From Streptomyces griseocarneus (GTDB taxonomy: Bacteria > Actinomycetota > Actinomycetes > Streptomycetales > Streptomycetaceae), in contig PENC01000005.1 in the NCBI GenBank assembly GCA_003674045.1, forward strand, positions 359,677 through 423,676: DNA of 64,000 bases, given 5' to 3'. Shown here piece after piece: positions 24,984-33,533 of the stretch (its first letter is position 1; the number at the start of each line of letters is the position of its first letter). A model generated the notes under the pieces. The model was not told where the DNA came from and did not search any database. It saw only the letters and a list, made by a program, of their open reading frames with translations. Made by a program: the position numbers and the translations under genes.

Positions 24984-27050
24984 TCACACCCGGAAGCCAA
25001 GATCCTGGTAGCGCGGCGTCGCCAGCCCGAACGCCCCGCCATTGACGACGGAGGCCCGGGCCGCGACCACCTCCGGCCGCTGGTACAGCGGCAGCGACCC
25101 CGCCGCGGCCCAGATCCGCGCGTCCGCGCGGTCGACGAGATCGCGGGAGGCGTCCGCGTCCAGCTCCGTGGACGCCTCCTCGAAGAGCTGGTCGATCTGG
25201 TCCGTACCGACCCGCGTGTAGTTCTGCTCCACGAGCAGCGAGCCGTCCGCCGCCGGCCGCGGCTTGGCGAAGACGGGCCGGGCGTCGGTGGAGGGGAAGG
25301 CCGTGGCGGGCCAGGAGTACAGCGCCAGGTCGTACGTGCCCGCGGCGATGTGGTCCTTGAAATAGCCCGCGTCGGCGACCCTGGTGATCTCCGTGCGGAT
25401 GCCCACCCCGTCCAGGCGCCGGGCGATGCGCTCGCCCACGGCCCGCAGCTGCTCGGTGCCCGCGCCGTCCGGCAGGACGAAACGGAGGATGAGCTTCTTG
25501 CCGTCCTTCATCCGCACCGGCACCGCCGCGGCCCGCCCGCCGCTGCCGGCGTCCCGGCGGGCGCGGAGGCGGAGGCGGCCCGCCTTCTCGTCGTCCGACG
25601 GCGCCTCCTGCCGTTCCGCGGAGGACTCGTCGACGGGCTCGGCCGAGGCGTCGTCGTAGTTCTCGGCGGCGTCGGCGGCGTCCTCGCCCGGGTCCCCGGG
25701 GCGGCCCGGCCCCGCCGCCTTGTCCGCGGACCGGTCCCCGGCCTCGGCCTGCTTGCGGGAGAACGCGCCCCGGGCGCCCTTCTCCTGCCAGCCCGCGTCG
25801 GCGAGCAGCGCCTCCGCCGCCTTGGTGTCCGGGCCGCCGATGGCGTCGCTGTTGTCCTCGTACCCCTGCTGGCCGGCCAGGAAGAGGTGGCTGCCGAGCG
25901 GGGCGGCGGGCAGCCCGAGCGGCTTGAGCACGGCCTCGGCGAGGTCCTTGCGGTCGATGGCGCGGGCCACCGCGCGGCGGACCCGCTCGTCGGCCAGCGG
26001 CCCGGAGGAGCCGTTGAGCGCGAGCTGGGTGTAGGAGGCGTCGAGGGACTTGCGGACGGCGAGCCCGCGCAGCGCCTCCGCCTCGGGCGGCTTGCCGACG
26101 GCGACTTTGACGGCAGCTCTGCCCTTCTCCCCTTCCCCCTTCTTCAGGGGCTTGTTCGCCGCGGCGATACGGGCGGCCACGTCCGGGGCGACGTCGGCGA
26201 GGTCGAGCTTGCCGTCCGCGAGCGCGGCGGCCCGGTCGCCGGGGGAGACGGCCTTGAGCACGAGCCGGTCGAGCTTGGCCCTCTCGCCCCACCACCTCGG
26301 CTCGCGCACGAGGGTGAGCGACTGGTCGTCCTTGTCGCGGGAGGCGACGCGGAAGGGGCCCGCGGAGACCTTCAGCTCGTTGCGGGCGCCGTCGTTGAAG
26401 GAGGTCGCGCTCCCCATCACGGACTTCGGGTAGAGGGGGGTGAAGAGCGAGGCCCAGTCGGCGGAGGGCTTGGCGAAGACGACCCTGACCTCCTGCGCGT
26501 TCGCGCCGCGCTCGACCCGGTCGATGCGGTCGTAGCCGGTGTTGCGGGCCGTCCAGTACGCGCTGTCCTTGCCGCGCAGCGCCTTCCACTGCGCCTCGAA
26601 GTCGGCGGCGGACAGCGGGGTGCCGTCGCTCCAGACCGCCCTGGGGTTGAGCTTGTAGACGACGACCTGCCGGGGCTCGCGCTCGACGACGTCGACGGCC
26701 GTCAGATAGTCCGGGTTGCGCTGCGGCCTGCCGCGCCGGTCGAGGGTGAAGAGGGAGGGCAGCACGGCGCCCGCGACCCGCTGGGTGGTGGCGTCGGCGT
26801 CGGCCTGGAAGGTGTTGAACGTCGCGGGCAGCGCGTCCACCGCCCAGCGCAGCGTGCCCCGGTCGGCGACCTTGGCGCGGGGCACGGCCGCGATGTCCGG
26901 CGGGGTGACCGAGCCCTCGGTGCCTCCGTGGCCGTCCGCGCCACAGCCGACCAGCGCGGGCAGCGGGAGCAGGACGGCCGCGGCGAGCAGCACGCCCGGG
27001 CGGCGGGCACGGGTGCGGGGACGCCCGAAAAGAGGGGCGAGGGGGGCCAT
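24984..27050 (-). CDS. Orphan peptide-type substrate-binding lipoprotein with low-complexity insert
   Basis: A 688-residue family-5 (SBP_bac_5) lipoprotein without permease or ATPase genes beside it. The signal peptide has an Arg-rich start (RPRTRARRPGVLLAAAVLLPLPALVGC) with lipobox ALVGC, so it is lipid-anchored. Family text: RWAVDALPATFNTFQADADATT, ATSFNDGARNELKVSAGPF. Between about residues 430 and 505 an acidic/Ala-rich, probably disordered stretch (GEDAADAAENYDDASAEP) interrupts the fold, making the protein about 130 residues longer than usual. It may serve one of the nearby importers or act as a sensor. Confidence 0.88.
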   Translation of the reverse strand: MAPLAPLFGRPRTRARRPGVLLAAAVLLPLPALVGCGADGHGGTEGSVTPPDIAAVPRAKVADRGTLRWAVDALPATFNTFQADADATTQRVAGAVLPSLFTLDRRGRPQRNPDYLTAVDVVEREPRQVVVYKLNPRAVWSDGTPLSAADFEAQWKALRGKDSAYWTARNTGYDRIDRVERGANAQEVRVVFAKPSADWASLFTPLYPKSVMGSATSFNDGARNELKVSAGPFRVASRDKDDQSLTLVREPRWWGERAKLDRLVLKAVSPGDRAAALADGKLDLADVAPDVAARIAAANKPLKKGEGEKGRAAVKVAVGKPPEAEALRGLAVRKSLDASYTQLALNGSSGPLADERVRRAVARAIDRKDLAEAVLKPLGLPAAPLGSHLFLAGQQGYEDNSDAIGGPDTKAAEALLADAGWQEKGARGAFSRKQAEAGDRSADKAAGPGRPGDPGEDAADAAENYDDASAEPVDESSAERQEAPSDDEKAGRLRLRARRDAGSGGRAAAVPVRMKDGKKLILRFVLPDGAGTEQLRAVGERIARRLDGVGIRTEITRVADAGYFKDHIAAGTYDLALYSWPATAFPSTDARPVFAKPRPAADGSLLVEQNYTRVGTDQIDQLFEEASTELDADASRDLVDRADARIWAAAGSLPLYQRPEVVAARASVVNGGAFGLATPRYQDLGFRV

Positions 27051-27222
27051 GGGATACCTCCGCCTGACGGGGCTTGCCGCCGATACGGCGCTCGTTCGGC
27101 GCAATGCGCGGCTGATCGCATCTACTGCCCACCACATAAGGCGAAGGTCGCTCCGGTGCGGCGCCGACACGGCGCCCGACGGGCCGTACGCCACCCGCGT
27201 GGCGGCCGTGCGCCACCCACGT

Positions 27223-27236
27223 GGAGGAATTCCTCC
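27223..27236. promoter_or_regulatory. 14-bp perfect palindrome upstream of the succinate dehydrogenase locus
   Basis: GGAGGAATTCCTCC is a perfect palindrome in the 329-bp divergent gap between the orphan lipoprotein gene and the small coiled-coil gene. Just before it the sequence GCCACCC[G/A]CGTGG occurs twice, 21 bp (two helical turns) apart. No gene is seen in the gap. Regulatory use is an inference. Confidence 0.4.
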
Positions 27237-27379
27237 CTCCGCCGGGCGCGGGGTCTTCGCACCGGCCCCAGGGGGCGACGGCGGACGCTATCTTCCCCCG
27301 GAGGGGTGTGACGCGCGACACTCACAGTCGCATCAGCGTCGCCACCCGCAACCGCCGACCGCGGAAGTGAGGGCAGATC

Positions 27380-27667
27380 ATGTCCCTGAACGATGAAGTG
27401 ACGGCAGTTCAGCGTTGCCTGGACGATCTGGGGCAGGCGCTCGCCCGGCTGGAGAAGCACCTGGGCGAGCGGGATCTGGAGCTGCGCCGCGTCCGCACCG
27501 ACGCCGCCCACCTCCGCGAGAGCGTCGAGCTGCTGCGCGAGGCCCACCGCTCCGGCGCCGAGCCGCCCGCCGAGCCGGTGGAGATCCCCGAGGCCCCGTA
27601 CGACCCCGCGCTGTGGAAGGACGCCGACGACGAGGGGCTCGGGGCCCGCGACCGGCACGCGCCCTAG
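27380..27667 (+). CDS. Small coiled-coil protein, function unknown
   Basis: A 95-residue acidic protein. Residues 1-55 form a heptad-patterned helix (VQRCLDDLGQALARLEKHLGERDLELRRVRTDAAHLRESVELLRE), a likely coiled coil; the rest is Pro/Asp-rich and disordered. GTGAGGGC precedes the ATG. It lies 77 bp before the succinate dehydrogenase operon on the same strand. No family recognised. Confidence 0.75.
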   Translation: MSLNDEVTAVQRCLDDLGQALARLEKHLGERDLELRRVRTDAAHLRESVELLREAHRSGAEPPAEPVEIPEAPYDPALWKDADDEGLGARDRHAP

Positions 27668-27744
27668 GAAGCGCCGGCATTCCGGCGACATCCCGATCCG
27701 ACCACTCACTCCTCTGTACCGCTCACTCCTCCACGGAGTCCCCC

Positions 27745-28587
27745 TTGGCCACTGGCACCGATCCCCGGACCACCGCCCCCGCCCCCACGGAGGCCCCCGG
27801 CGGCGTGCACCACGCCTCGCGCGCCGCGATCCCGGCCCGCCACCTGCGCATCGACCGCTGGTGGCTGGCGCCCGCGGCGACGGCGGGCGGGCTGCTGGCG
27901 TTCGTCGTCTACTCCACCTGGCGCGCGTTCGCCAACGCCGACTACTACGCCGCCCCGTACGTCTCGCCGTTCTACTCCCCGTGCGTCGCGAAGAACTGCG
28001 TCCCGATGAAGGACGGCGCGGACTGGGGCGTGTTCGGCACGTGGTGGAGCCTCTCCCCCGCCCTGCTCGTCCTGATCTTCCCGCTGGGCTTCCGGCTGAC
28101 CTGCTACTACTACCGCAAGGCGTACTACCGGGGCTTCTGGGCCTCCCCGCCCGCCTGCGCCGTCGCCGAGCCGCACAGGAAGTACAGCGGGGAGACCCGC
28201 TTCCCGCTGATCCTGCAGAACGTCCACCGCTACTTCTTCTACTTCGCGGTACTCGTGGCGGGCATCCTCACCTATGACGCCGTGCTCGGCTTCCGCGACG
28301 CGGACGGCGCCTGGGGCCACATGGGCCTGGGCACCCTGGTGCTGCTCGCGAACGTCGCACTGATCTGGGCGTACACCCTCTCCTGCCACTCGTGCCGGCA
28401 CATCGTCGGCGGGCGGCTGCGGAACTTCTCCAAGCACCCGGTGCGCTACCGGATGTGGGGCTGGGTAAGCGTGCTGAACGCCCGTCACATGCTGCTGGCC
28501 TGGGCCTCGCTGGTGAGCGTGGCGGTCGCGGACTTCTATGTGTACCTGGTCGCCAGTGGCGCCTTCGACGATCCGAGGTTCTTCTGA
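27745..28587 (+). CDS. Succinate dehydrogenase/fumarate reductase membrane anchor (cytochrome b-like)
   Basis: Membrane anchor that passes electrons from the Fe-S subunit to quinone. It has 280 residues with about five hydrophobic segments (near 45-65, 105-125, 150-170, 185-205, 245-265) and several histidines in or near helices (NVHRYFFYF, LSCHSCRHIV, NARHMLLAW) suited to heme binding. Starts at TTG, the only start codon with a GGAG box at good spacing. Its stop overlaps the flavoprotein ATG (TGATG). The family is annotated as hypothetical in many Streptomyces; the assignment rests on the operon and the helix/His pattern. Confidence 0.8.
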   Translation: MATGTDPRTTAPAPTEAPGGVHHASRAAIPARHLRIDRWWLAPAATAGGLLAFVVYSTWRAFANADYYAAPYVSPFYSPCVAKNCVPMKDGADWGVFGTWWSLSPALLVLIFPLGFRLTCYYYRKAYYRGFWASPPACAVAEPHRKYSGETRFPLILQNVHRYFFYFAVLVAGILTYDAVLGFRDADGAWGHMGLGTLVLLANVALIWAYTLSCHSCRHIVGGRLRNFSKHPVRYRMWGWVSVLNARHMLLAWASLVSVAVADFYVYLVASGAFDDPRFF

Positions 28588-30530
28588 TGTCGCACACGCC
28601 CCGGCAGTCCTGGGATGTGGTCGTGGTCGGCGCGGGCGGCGCGGGGCTGCGCGCCGCGATCGAGGCGCGGGAGCAGGGCCTGCGCTGCGCCGTGATCTGC
28701 AAGTCGCTGTTCGGCAAGGCCCATACGGTGATGGCGGAGGGCGGCATCGCCGCCAGCATGGGCAATGTCAACCAGGGCGACAACTGGCAGGTCCACTTCC
28801 GCGACACCATGCGCGGCGGCAAGTTCCTCAACCAGTGGCGCATGGCCGAGCTGCACGCGCAGGAGGCCCCGGACCGGGTCTGGGAGCTGGAGACCTGGGG
28901 CGCCCTCTTCGACCGCACCCCCGACGGCCGGATCTCGCAGCGCAACTTCGGCGGCCACGAGTACCCGCGGCTCGCGCACGTCGGGGACCGTACGGGCCTG
29001 GAGCTGATCCGCACCCTCCAGCAGAAGATCGTCTCCCTCCAGCAGGACGACCACCGCGAGACCGGCGACCACGAGGCCCGGCTGAAGGTCTTCCAGGAGT
29101 GCACGGTCACCCGCCTGCTCAAGGACGGCGACCGCGTCGCGGGCGTCTTCGGCTACGAGCGGGAGTCCGGCCGCTTCTTCACCATCGAGGCCCCGGCCGT
29201 GGTGCTGGCCACCGGCGGCATCGGCAAGTCCTTCAAGGTGACGTCCAACTCCTGGGAGTACACGGGCGACGGGCACGCGCTCGCGCTGCTCGCCGGGGCG
29301 TCGCTGATCAACATGGAGTTCGTGCAGTTCCACCCGACGGGCATGGTCTGGCCGCCGTCCGTCAAGGGCATCCTCGTCACGGAGTCCGTGCGCGGCGACG
29401 GCGGGGTGCTGCGCAACAGCGACGGCAAGCGCTTCATGTTCGACTACATCCCCGACGTCTTCCGGGAGAAGTACGCGGAGTCGGAGGAGGAGGGCGACCG
29501 CTGGTACAAGGACCAGGAGAACAACCGGCGCCCGCCCGAGCTGCTCCCGCGCGACGAGGTGGCCCGCGCCATCAACGCCGAGGTCAAGGCGGGCCGCGGC
29601 AGCCCGCACGGCGGGGTGTTCCTGGACATCTCGAGCCGGCTGCCCGCCGAGGAGATCCGCCGCAAGCTGCCGTCCATGCACCACCAGTTCAAGGAGCTGG
29701 CGGACGTGGACATCACCGCCGAGCCGATGGAGGTCGGCCCCACCTGCCACTACGTGATGGGCGGCGTGGACGTCGACCCGGACACCGCGGCGGCGGTCGG
29801 GGTGCCCGGCCTGTTCGCGGCGGGCGAGGTGGCGGGCGGCATGCACGGCTCGAACCGGCTGGGCGGCAACTCCCTCTCCGACCTGCTGGTGTTCGGCCGC
29901 CGGGCCGGGCTGCACGCGGCCGAGTACGCGGCGGCGCTCGGCGAGGGCGCCCGGCCGCGGGTGTCGGAGGCCGCGGTCGAGGCCGCGGAGGCGGAGGCGC
30001 TGCGCCCGTTCGGTGTGGAGGGCGGCGACCCGGCCGTCTCCGCGGGCAGGGCGGAGAACCCGTATGCCCTGCACCAGGAGCTCCAGCAGTCGATGAACGA
30101 CCTGGTGGGCATCATCCGCAAGGCCCCCGAGATGGAGGAGGCGCTGCGCAGGCTCTCCGCGCTGCGGGAGCGCTCGCGGCGGGCCGGGGTGGAGGGGCAC
30201 CGGCAGTTCAACCCCGGCTGGCACCTGGCCCTGGACCTGCGGAACATGCTGCTGGTCAGCGAGTGTGTGGCGCGCGCGGCGCTGGAGCGCACGGAGAGCC
30301 GCGGCGGGCACACCCGGGACGACCACCCGGGGATGGACCGGCGGTGGCGGCGGGTGAACCTCGTGTGCCGGCTCGCGGAGGAGAGCACGGGGTCCGCGAT
30401 GGCCGACCCGCTGCTGGGGCTCGTGCGCCTCACGCGCCGCGACATGCCGCCGATCCGCGGTGACCTGCTCTCGCTCTTCGAGAAGGAAGAGCTGGTGAAG
30501 TACCTGACCGACGAGGAGCTGACGACATGA
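28587..30530 (+). CDS. sdhA: Succinate dehydrogenase/fumarate reductase flavoprotein subunit
   Basis: FAD-containing catalytic subunit that interconverts succinate and fumarate. It has 647 residues. The dinucleotide-binding motif VVVGAGGAGLRAA is near residue 12; HTVMAEGGIAA near 50 contains the histidine normally linked to FAD; FHPTGMVWP near 250 and the catalytic-arginine region (TCHYVMGGVDVD; GSNRLGGNSLSDLLVFGRRAG) are conserved. The C-terminal domain carries RNMLLVSECVARAALERTESRGGHTRDD. Start ATG overlaps the anchor stop, and the end overlaps sdhB by 4 bp. The large KEKY...KDQENNRRPPE insertion is typical of the Streptomyces form. Confidence 0.95.
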   Translation: MSHTPRQSWDVVVVGAGGAGLRAAIEAREQGLRCAVICKSLFGKAHTVMAEGGIAASMGNVNQGDNWQVHFRDTMRGGKFLNQWRMAELHAQEAPDRVWELETWGALFDRTPDGRISQRNFGGHEYPRLAHVGDRTGLELIRTLQQKIVSLQQDDHRETGDHEARLKVFQECTVTRLLKDGDRVAGVFGYERESGRFFTIEAPAVVLATGGIGKSFKVTSNSWEYTGDGHALALLAGASLINMEFVQFHPTGMVWPPSVKGILVTESVRGDGGVLRNSDGKRFMFDYIPDVFREKYAESEEEGDRWYKDQENNRRPPELLPRDEVARAINAEVKAGRGSPHGGVFLDISSRLPAEEIRRKLPSMHHQFKELADVDITAEPMEVGPTCHYVMGGVDVDPDTAAAVGVPGLFAAGEVAGGMHGSNRLGGNSLSDLLVFGRRAGLHAAEYAAALGEGARPRVSEAAVEAAEAEALRPFGVEGGDPAVSAGRAENPYALHQELQQSMNDLVGIIRKAPEMEEALRRLSALRERSRRAGVEGHRQFNPGWHLALDLRNMLLVSECVARAALERTESRGGHTRDDHPGMDRRWRRVNLVCRLAEESTGSAMADPLLGLVRLTRRDMPPIRGDLLSLFEKEELVKYLTDEELTT

Positions 30531-31294
30531 GCTACGACGCCCACTTCAGGGTGTGGCGGGGTGATGCGGACGGCGGGGACCTCGTCGACTACACCGTGGC
30601 CGTCAACGAGGGCGAGGTCGTCCTCGACGTCATCCACCGGCTCCAGGCCACCGAGGCGGCCGACCTCGCCGTGCGGTGGAACTGCAAGGCGGGCAAGTGC
30701 GGTTCGTGCAGCGCGGAGATCAACGGCAGGCCGCGGCTGATGTGCATGACGCGGATGTCGTCGCTCGACCGGGACGCGACGGTGACGGTCACGCCGATGC
30801 GCGCCTTCCCGGTACTGCGGGACCTGGTGACGGATGTGTCCTTCAACTACCAGAAAGCGCGCGAGATCCCGGCGTTCGTCCCGCCGCAGGGGGTCAAGCC
30901 CGGCGAGTACCGGATGCGGCAGGAGGACGTCAACCGCTCGCAGGAGTTCCGCAAGTGCATCGAGTGCTTCCTGTGCCAGGACACCTGCCATGTGGTGCGT
31001 GACCACGAGGAGAACAAGCCGGCCTTCGCCGGTCCGCGCTTCCTGATGCGCGTCGCCGAGCTGGACATGCACCCGCTGGACGCGGCGGCCGAGACGGGCG
31101 TCGACCGCAAGCGCTCCGCGCAGGAGGAGCACGGCTTGGGCTACTGCAACATCACCAAGTGCTGCACGGAGGTCTGCCCCGAGCACATCAAGATCACGGA
31201 CAACGCGCTGATCCCCCTGAAGGAGCGAGCGGTCGACCGTAAGTACGACCCGCTGGTGTGGCTCGGGAGCAAGATCCGCCGCCGGGGGGCGTGA
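30527..31294 (+). CDS. sdhB: Succinate dehydrogenase/fumarate reductase iron-sulfur subunit
   Basis: Electron-transfer subunit of 255 residues. The N-terminal plant-type ferredoxin domain has CKAGKCGSC (near 52-60) and C at LMCMTR (near 73) for the 2Fe-2S cluster. The C-terminal domain has CIECFLCQDTC (near 144-154) and CNITKCCTEVCPEH (near 206-217) for 4Fe-4S and a further cluster. ATGA overlap with sdhA. Three-gene operon anchor-flavoprotein-FeS. Confidence 0.96.
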   Translation: MSYDAHFRVWRGDADGGDLVDYTVAVNEGEVVLDVIHRLQATEAADLAVRWNCKAGKCGSCSAEINGRPRLMCMTRMSSLDRDATVTVTPMRAFPVLRDLVTDVSFNYQKAREIPAFVPPQGVKPGEYRMRQEDVNRSQEFRKCIECFLCQDTCHVVRDHEENKPAFAGPRFLMRVAELDMHPLDAAAETGVDRKRSAQEEHGLGYCNITKCCTEVCPEHIKITDNALIPLKERAVDRKYDPLVWLGSKIRRRGA

Positions 31295-31383
31295 GCCTGG
31301 CGCACATTCAGCGCGAATACGCACCGTATCTGGCCCCGAGCTCCCGGTAGCGAGTCGGGCAGTACCGCCATACGCTCCCAAAT

Positions 31384-33387
31384 GTGACACGGCATTCCAG
31401 GCGGCACGGGCCGGGGGCGCCGGGCCGGGCCAGGGTCAGGGCCCCCCTCGCCCTCGTGACGCTGTGCGCGCTGGCGGTCCCGGTCGCGCACGCCCATGCC
31501 GACACGCCCCTCGACCTGGACACCGGCGGCCGGATCACCGACACCGTCGGTGCGCTCGGACAGCGCCGCGCCCAGGTCACGGGGGCCCTGAACCACCTGC
31601 ACACCACCCAGCACATCCAGCTGTACGTCACCTACGTGCGGGACTTCTCCGGCCGCTCCGGACACGACTGGGCCGACGCCACCGCCGACCGCAACGGGCT
31701 CGGGCCCCACGACGTCCTGCTGGCCATCGCCACCCACGAACGGCAGTACGCCGTCTCCGCCGCCCCGGACTCCGGCTTCCGCCCGGAACAGCTGAAGGCC
31801 GTCGCCGCCACCGCCATCGCACCGGCCCTCGCCCAGCACGACTGGGCGGGCGCGGCCATCGGCGCCGCCGAGGGGTACGCCGCCGTGCTCCAGGGCCACC
31901 CGGTCCTGCCCCCCACGATCGTGCCCGGCGCCGGCGACCCGGGCGGCGGAGGGCTCGTGCCGGGCCACCGCCGGGTGTGGCTGCCGGTGACCATCGCCGT
32001 ACTGGCCCTCTTCACCGGCCTCTACCTGTGCTTCTGCTCGCGCCGGGCGGCCCGGCGCCGCGCCGCCCGGCGCGAGCGCCTCGTCCCCACCTCGACCCCG
32101 CCCGGGCTCGCCCGCATGGCACAGTCGATGACACCGCTGCCCGCGCTGGAGGCGGAGGCCTGCCGGAACCTCGTCGAGACCGACGACGCCGTGCGCACCA
32201 GCGCCGAGGAACTCCTCTTCGCGACGGCGCAGTTGGGCACGGCCGCCACCCGGCCGTTCGCCGAGGCCGTGGCCTACGCGCGCGGCGAGCTCGCCTACGC
32301 CTTCCGGCTGCGGCAGGGCCTGGACGACGCCCCGTACGAGGACGACGACATCCGCCGCGGCACCCTCGACGAGATCTGCTCGCACTGCACCAGCGCCAAC
32401 CGGCGGCTGGACGCCGAGGCCGCCGCCTTCGACCGGCTGCGCGGCCTCAAGGCCAACGCCCTGGGCATCCTCGCCCACGCCGAGGCCGCGGCGGCGGCGC
32501 TCGCGCCGCGCATCGACGCCGCCGAGGCCGCGCTGGCGGCCTTCGCCGACCGCTGCCCCCGCACCGCCCTCGCCCCCGTCACCCGCCACCCCGACGAGGC
32601 CCGCGACCGCCTCGCCTTCGCGGCCACGGCCCTGGCGGAGGCCCGCCGGGCACTCACGGAAGGAACGGAGGGCGCGGCGGTCCCGCTGCGCGCCGCCGAG
32701 GCCGCGCTCTCCCAGGCCCGCGTCCTGACCACCGCCGCCCTGCGCCGGGCCCACGAGCTCAACGGCACGGCGGCCCGCATCCCGGGCGCCCTGGCCGACG
32801 CCGAGGCGGGCCTCGCGGAGGCCCGCGCCACCGGCACGGCGGACGGACAGCGGCTCGCCCTCGCCGAACGCGCGCTGGCCGAGGTCCGCAAGGAGACCGC
32901 CGACGGGCCGTACGACCCCCGGGCCGTGCTGCGGCGCGTACAGGAGACCGCCGCCGCCCTGGACGCCGAGGCCGGGCCGCACGCGGACGAGGCCCGTGCC
33001 CGGCGCCGCGTCGAACGGGCCGTGACGGCCGCGCGGGGCGAGGTGGCGGCGGCCCGGGACTTCATCAGCACCCACCGCGGCGCGGTCGGCTGCCGCGCCC
33101 GCACCCGGCTCGCCGAGGCGGAGCGCCACCTGACGCTGGCCCGCGCCCTGATGCCCGCGGGCGGCCCCGCGGTCCTCTACGCGACCGGGGACGCGGACTC
33201 CCTGGCCCGCCAGGCCCGCGCCCTCGCCGAGCACGACGTGGCCGACTACGCCACGCCGTACGACCCCACCACCCCCCACCCCGCCCGAGCCCTCTGCGGC
33301 GCCCTCCTCGGCGGCATCATCCTCACGGGCCTGCTGCCGGCCACGTTCGGCGGCGGGGCGACACGGGGCCGCCTCGCGGCCGATTGA
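31384..33387 (+). CDS. TPM-domain membrane protein with long Ala/Arg-rich helical region
   Basis: A 667-residue protein. Signal peptide (LALVTLCALAVPVAHAHA) leads to an extracytoplasmic TPM domain (about residues 45-165; LYVTYVRDFSGRSGHDWADATADRNGLGPHDVLLAIATHERQYA). A membrane helix follows at about 200-218 (LPVTIAVLALFTGLYLCFC), with RRAARRRAARRER on the cytoplasmic side. Residues 230-620 are Ala/Glu/Arg-rich helices, probably coiled coil, ending in a second hydrophobic segment. TPM domains occur in proteins linked to photosystem repair and in many bacterial proteins of unknown role. GTG start without a strong ribosome site. Confidence 0.85.
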   Translation: MTRHSRRHGPGAPGRARVRAPLALVTLCALAVPVAHAHADTPLDLDTGGRITDTVGALGQRRAQVTGALNHLHTTQHIQLYVTYVRDFSGRSGHDWADATADRNGLGPHDVLLAIATHERQYAVSAAPDSGFRPEQLKAVAATAIAPALAQHDWAGAAIGAAEGYAAVLQGHPVLPPTIVPGAGDPGGGGLVPGHRRVWLPVTIAVLALFTGLYLCFCSRRAARRRAARRERLVPTSTPPGLARMAQSMTPLPALEAEACRNLVETDDAVRTSAEELLFATAQLGTAATRPFAEAVAYARGELAYAFRLRQGLDDAPYEDDDIRRGTLDEICSHCTSANRRLDAEAAAFDRLRGLKANALGILAHAEAAAAALAPRIDAAEAALAAFADRCPRTALAPVTRHPDEARDRLAFAATALAEARRALTEGTEGAAVPLRAAEAALSQARVLTTAALRRAHELNGTAARIPGALADAEAGLAEARATGTADGQRLALAERALAEVRKETADGPYDPRAVLRRVQETAAALDAEAGPHADEARARRRVERAVTAARGEVAAARDFISTHRGAVGCRARTRLAEAERHLTLARALMPAGGPAVLYATGDADSLARQARALAEHDVADYATPYDPTTPHPARALCGALLGGIILTGLLPATFGGGATRGRLAAD

Positions 33388-33411
33388 AGTGGGGCGGGGC
33401 CGCCCCCATCA

Positions 33412-33492
33412 GGGGCGCGGGGAACTGCGCGACAAGCCCCCACCGGCCCGCAGCCGCGCGCGCAGCGCAAGACGCACCCCAGTAGGCGCACC
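33412..33492 (+). repeat. Dispersed Streptomyces intergenic repeat, copy 3
   Basis: GGGGCGCGGGGAACTGCGCG core plus ACAAGCCCCCACCGGCCCGCAG tail and a GGCGCACC end, between the convergent ends of the TPM gene and the SpoIIE gene. A GGGGCGG-GG-CCGCCCC inverted repeat at 33391-33406 lies just before it and could act as a terminator for the TPM gene. Confidence 0.8.
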
Positions 33493-33533
33493 GGCCGTCG
33501 GGCTGCAAGCCACACCGCGGCAGCCCCCGGCCG

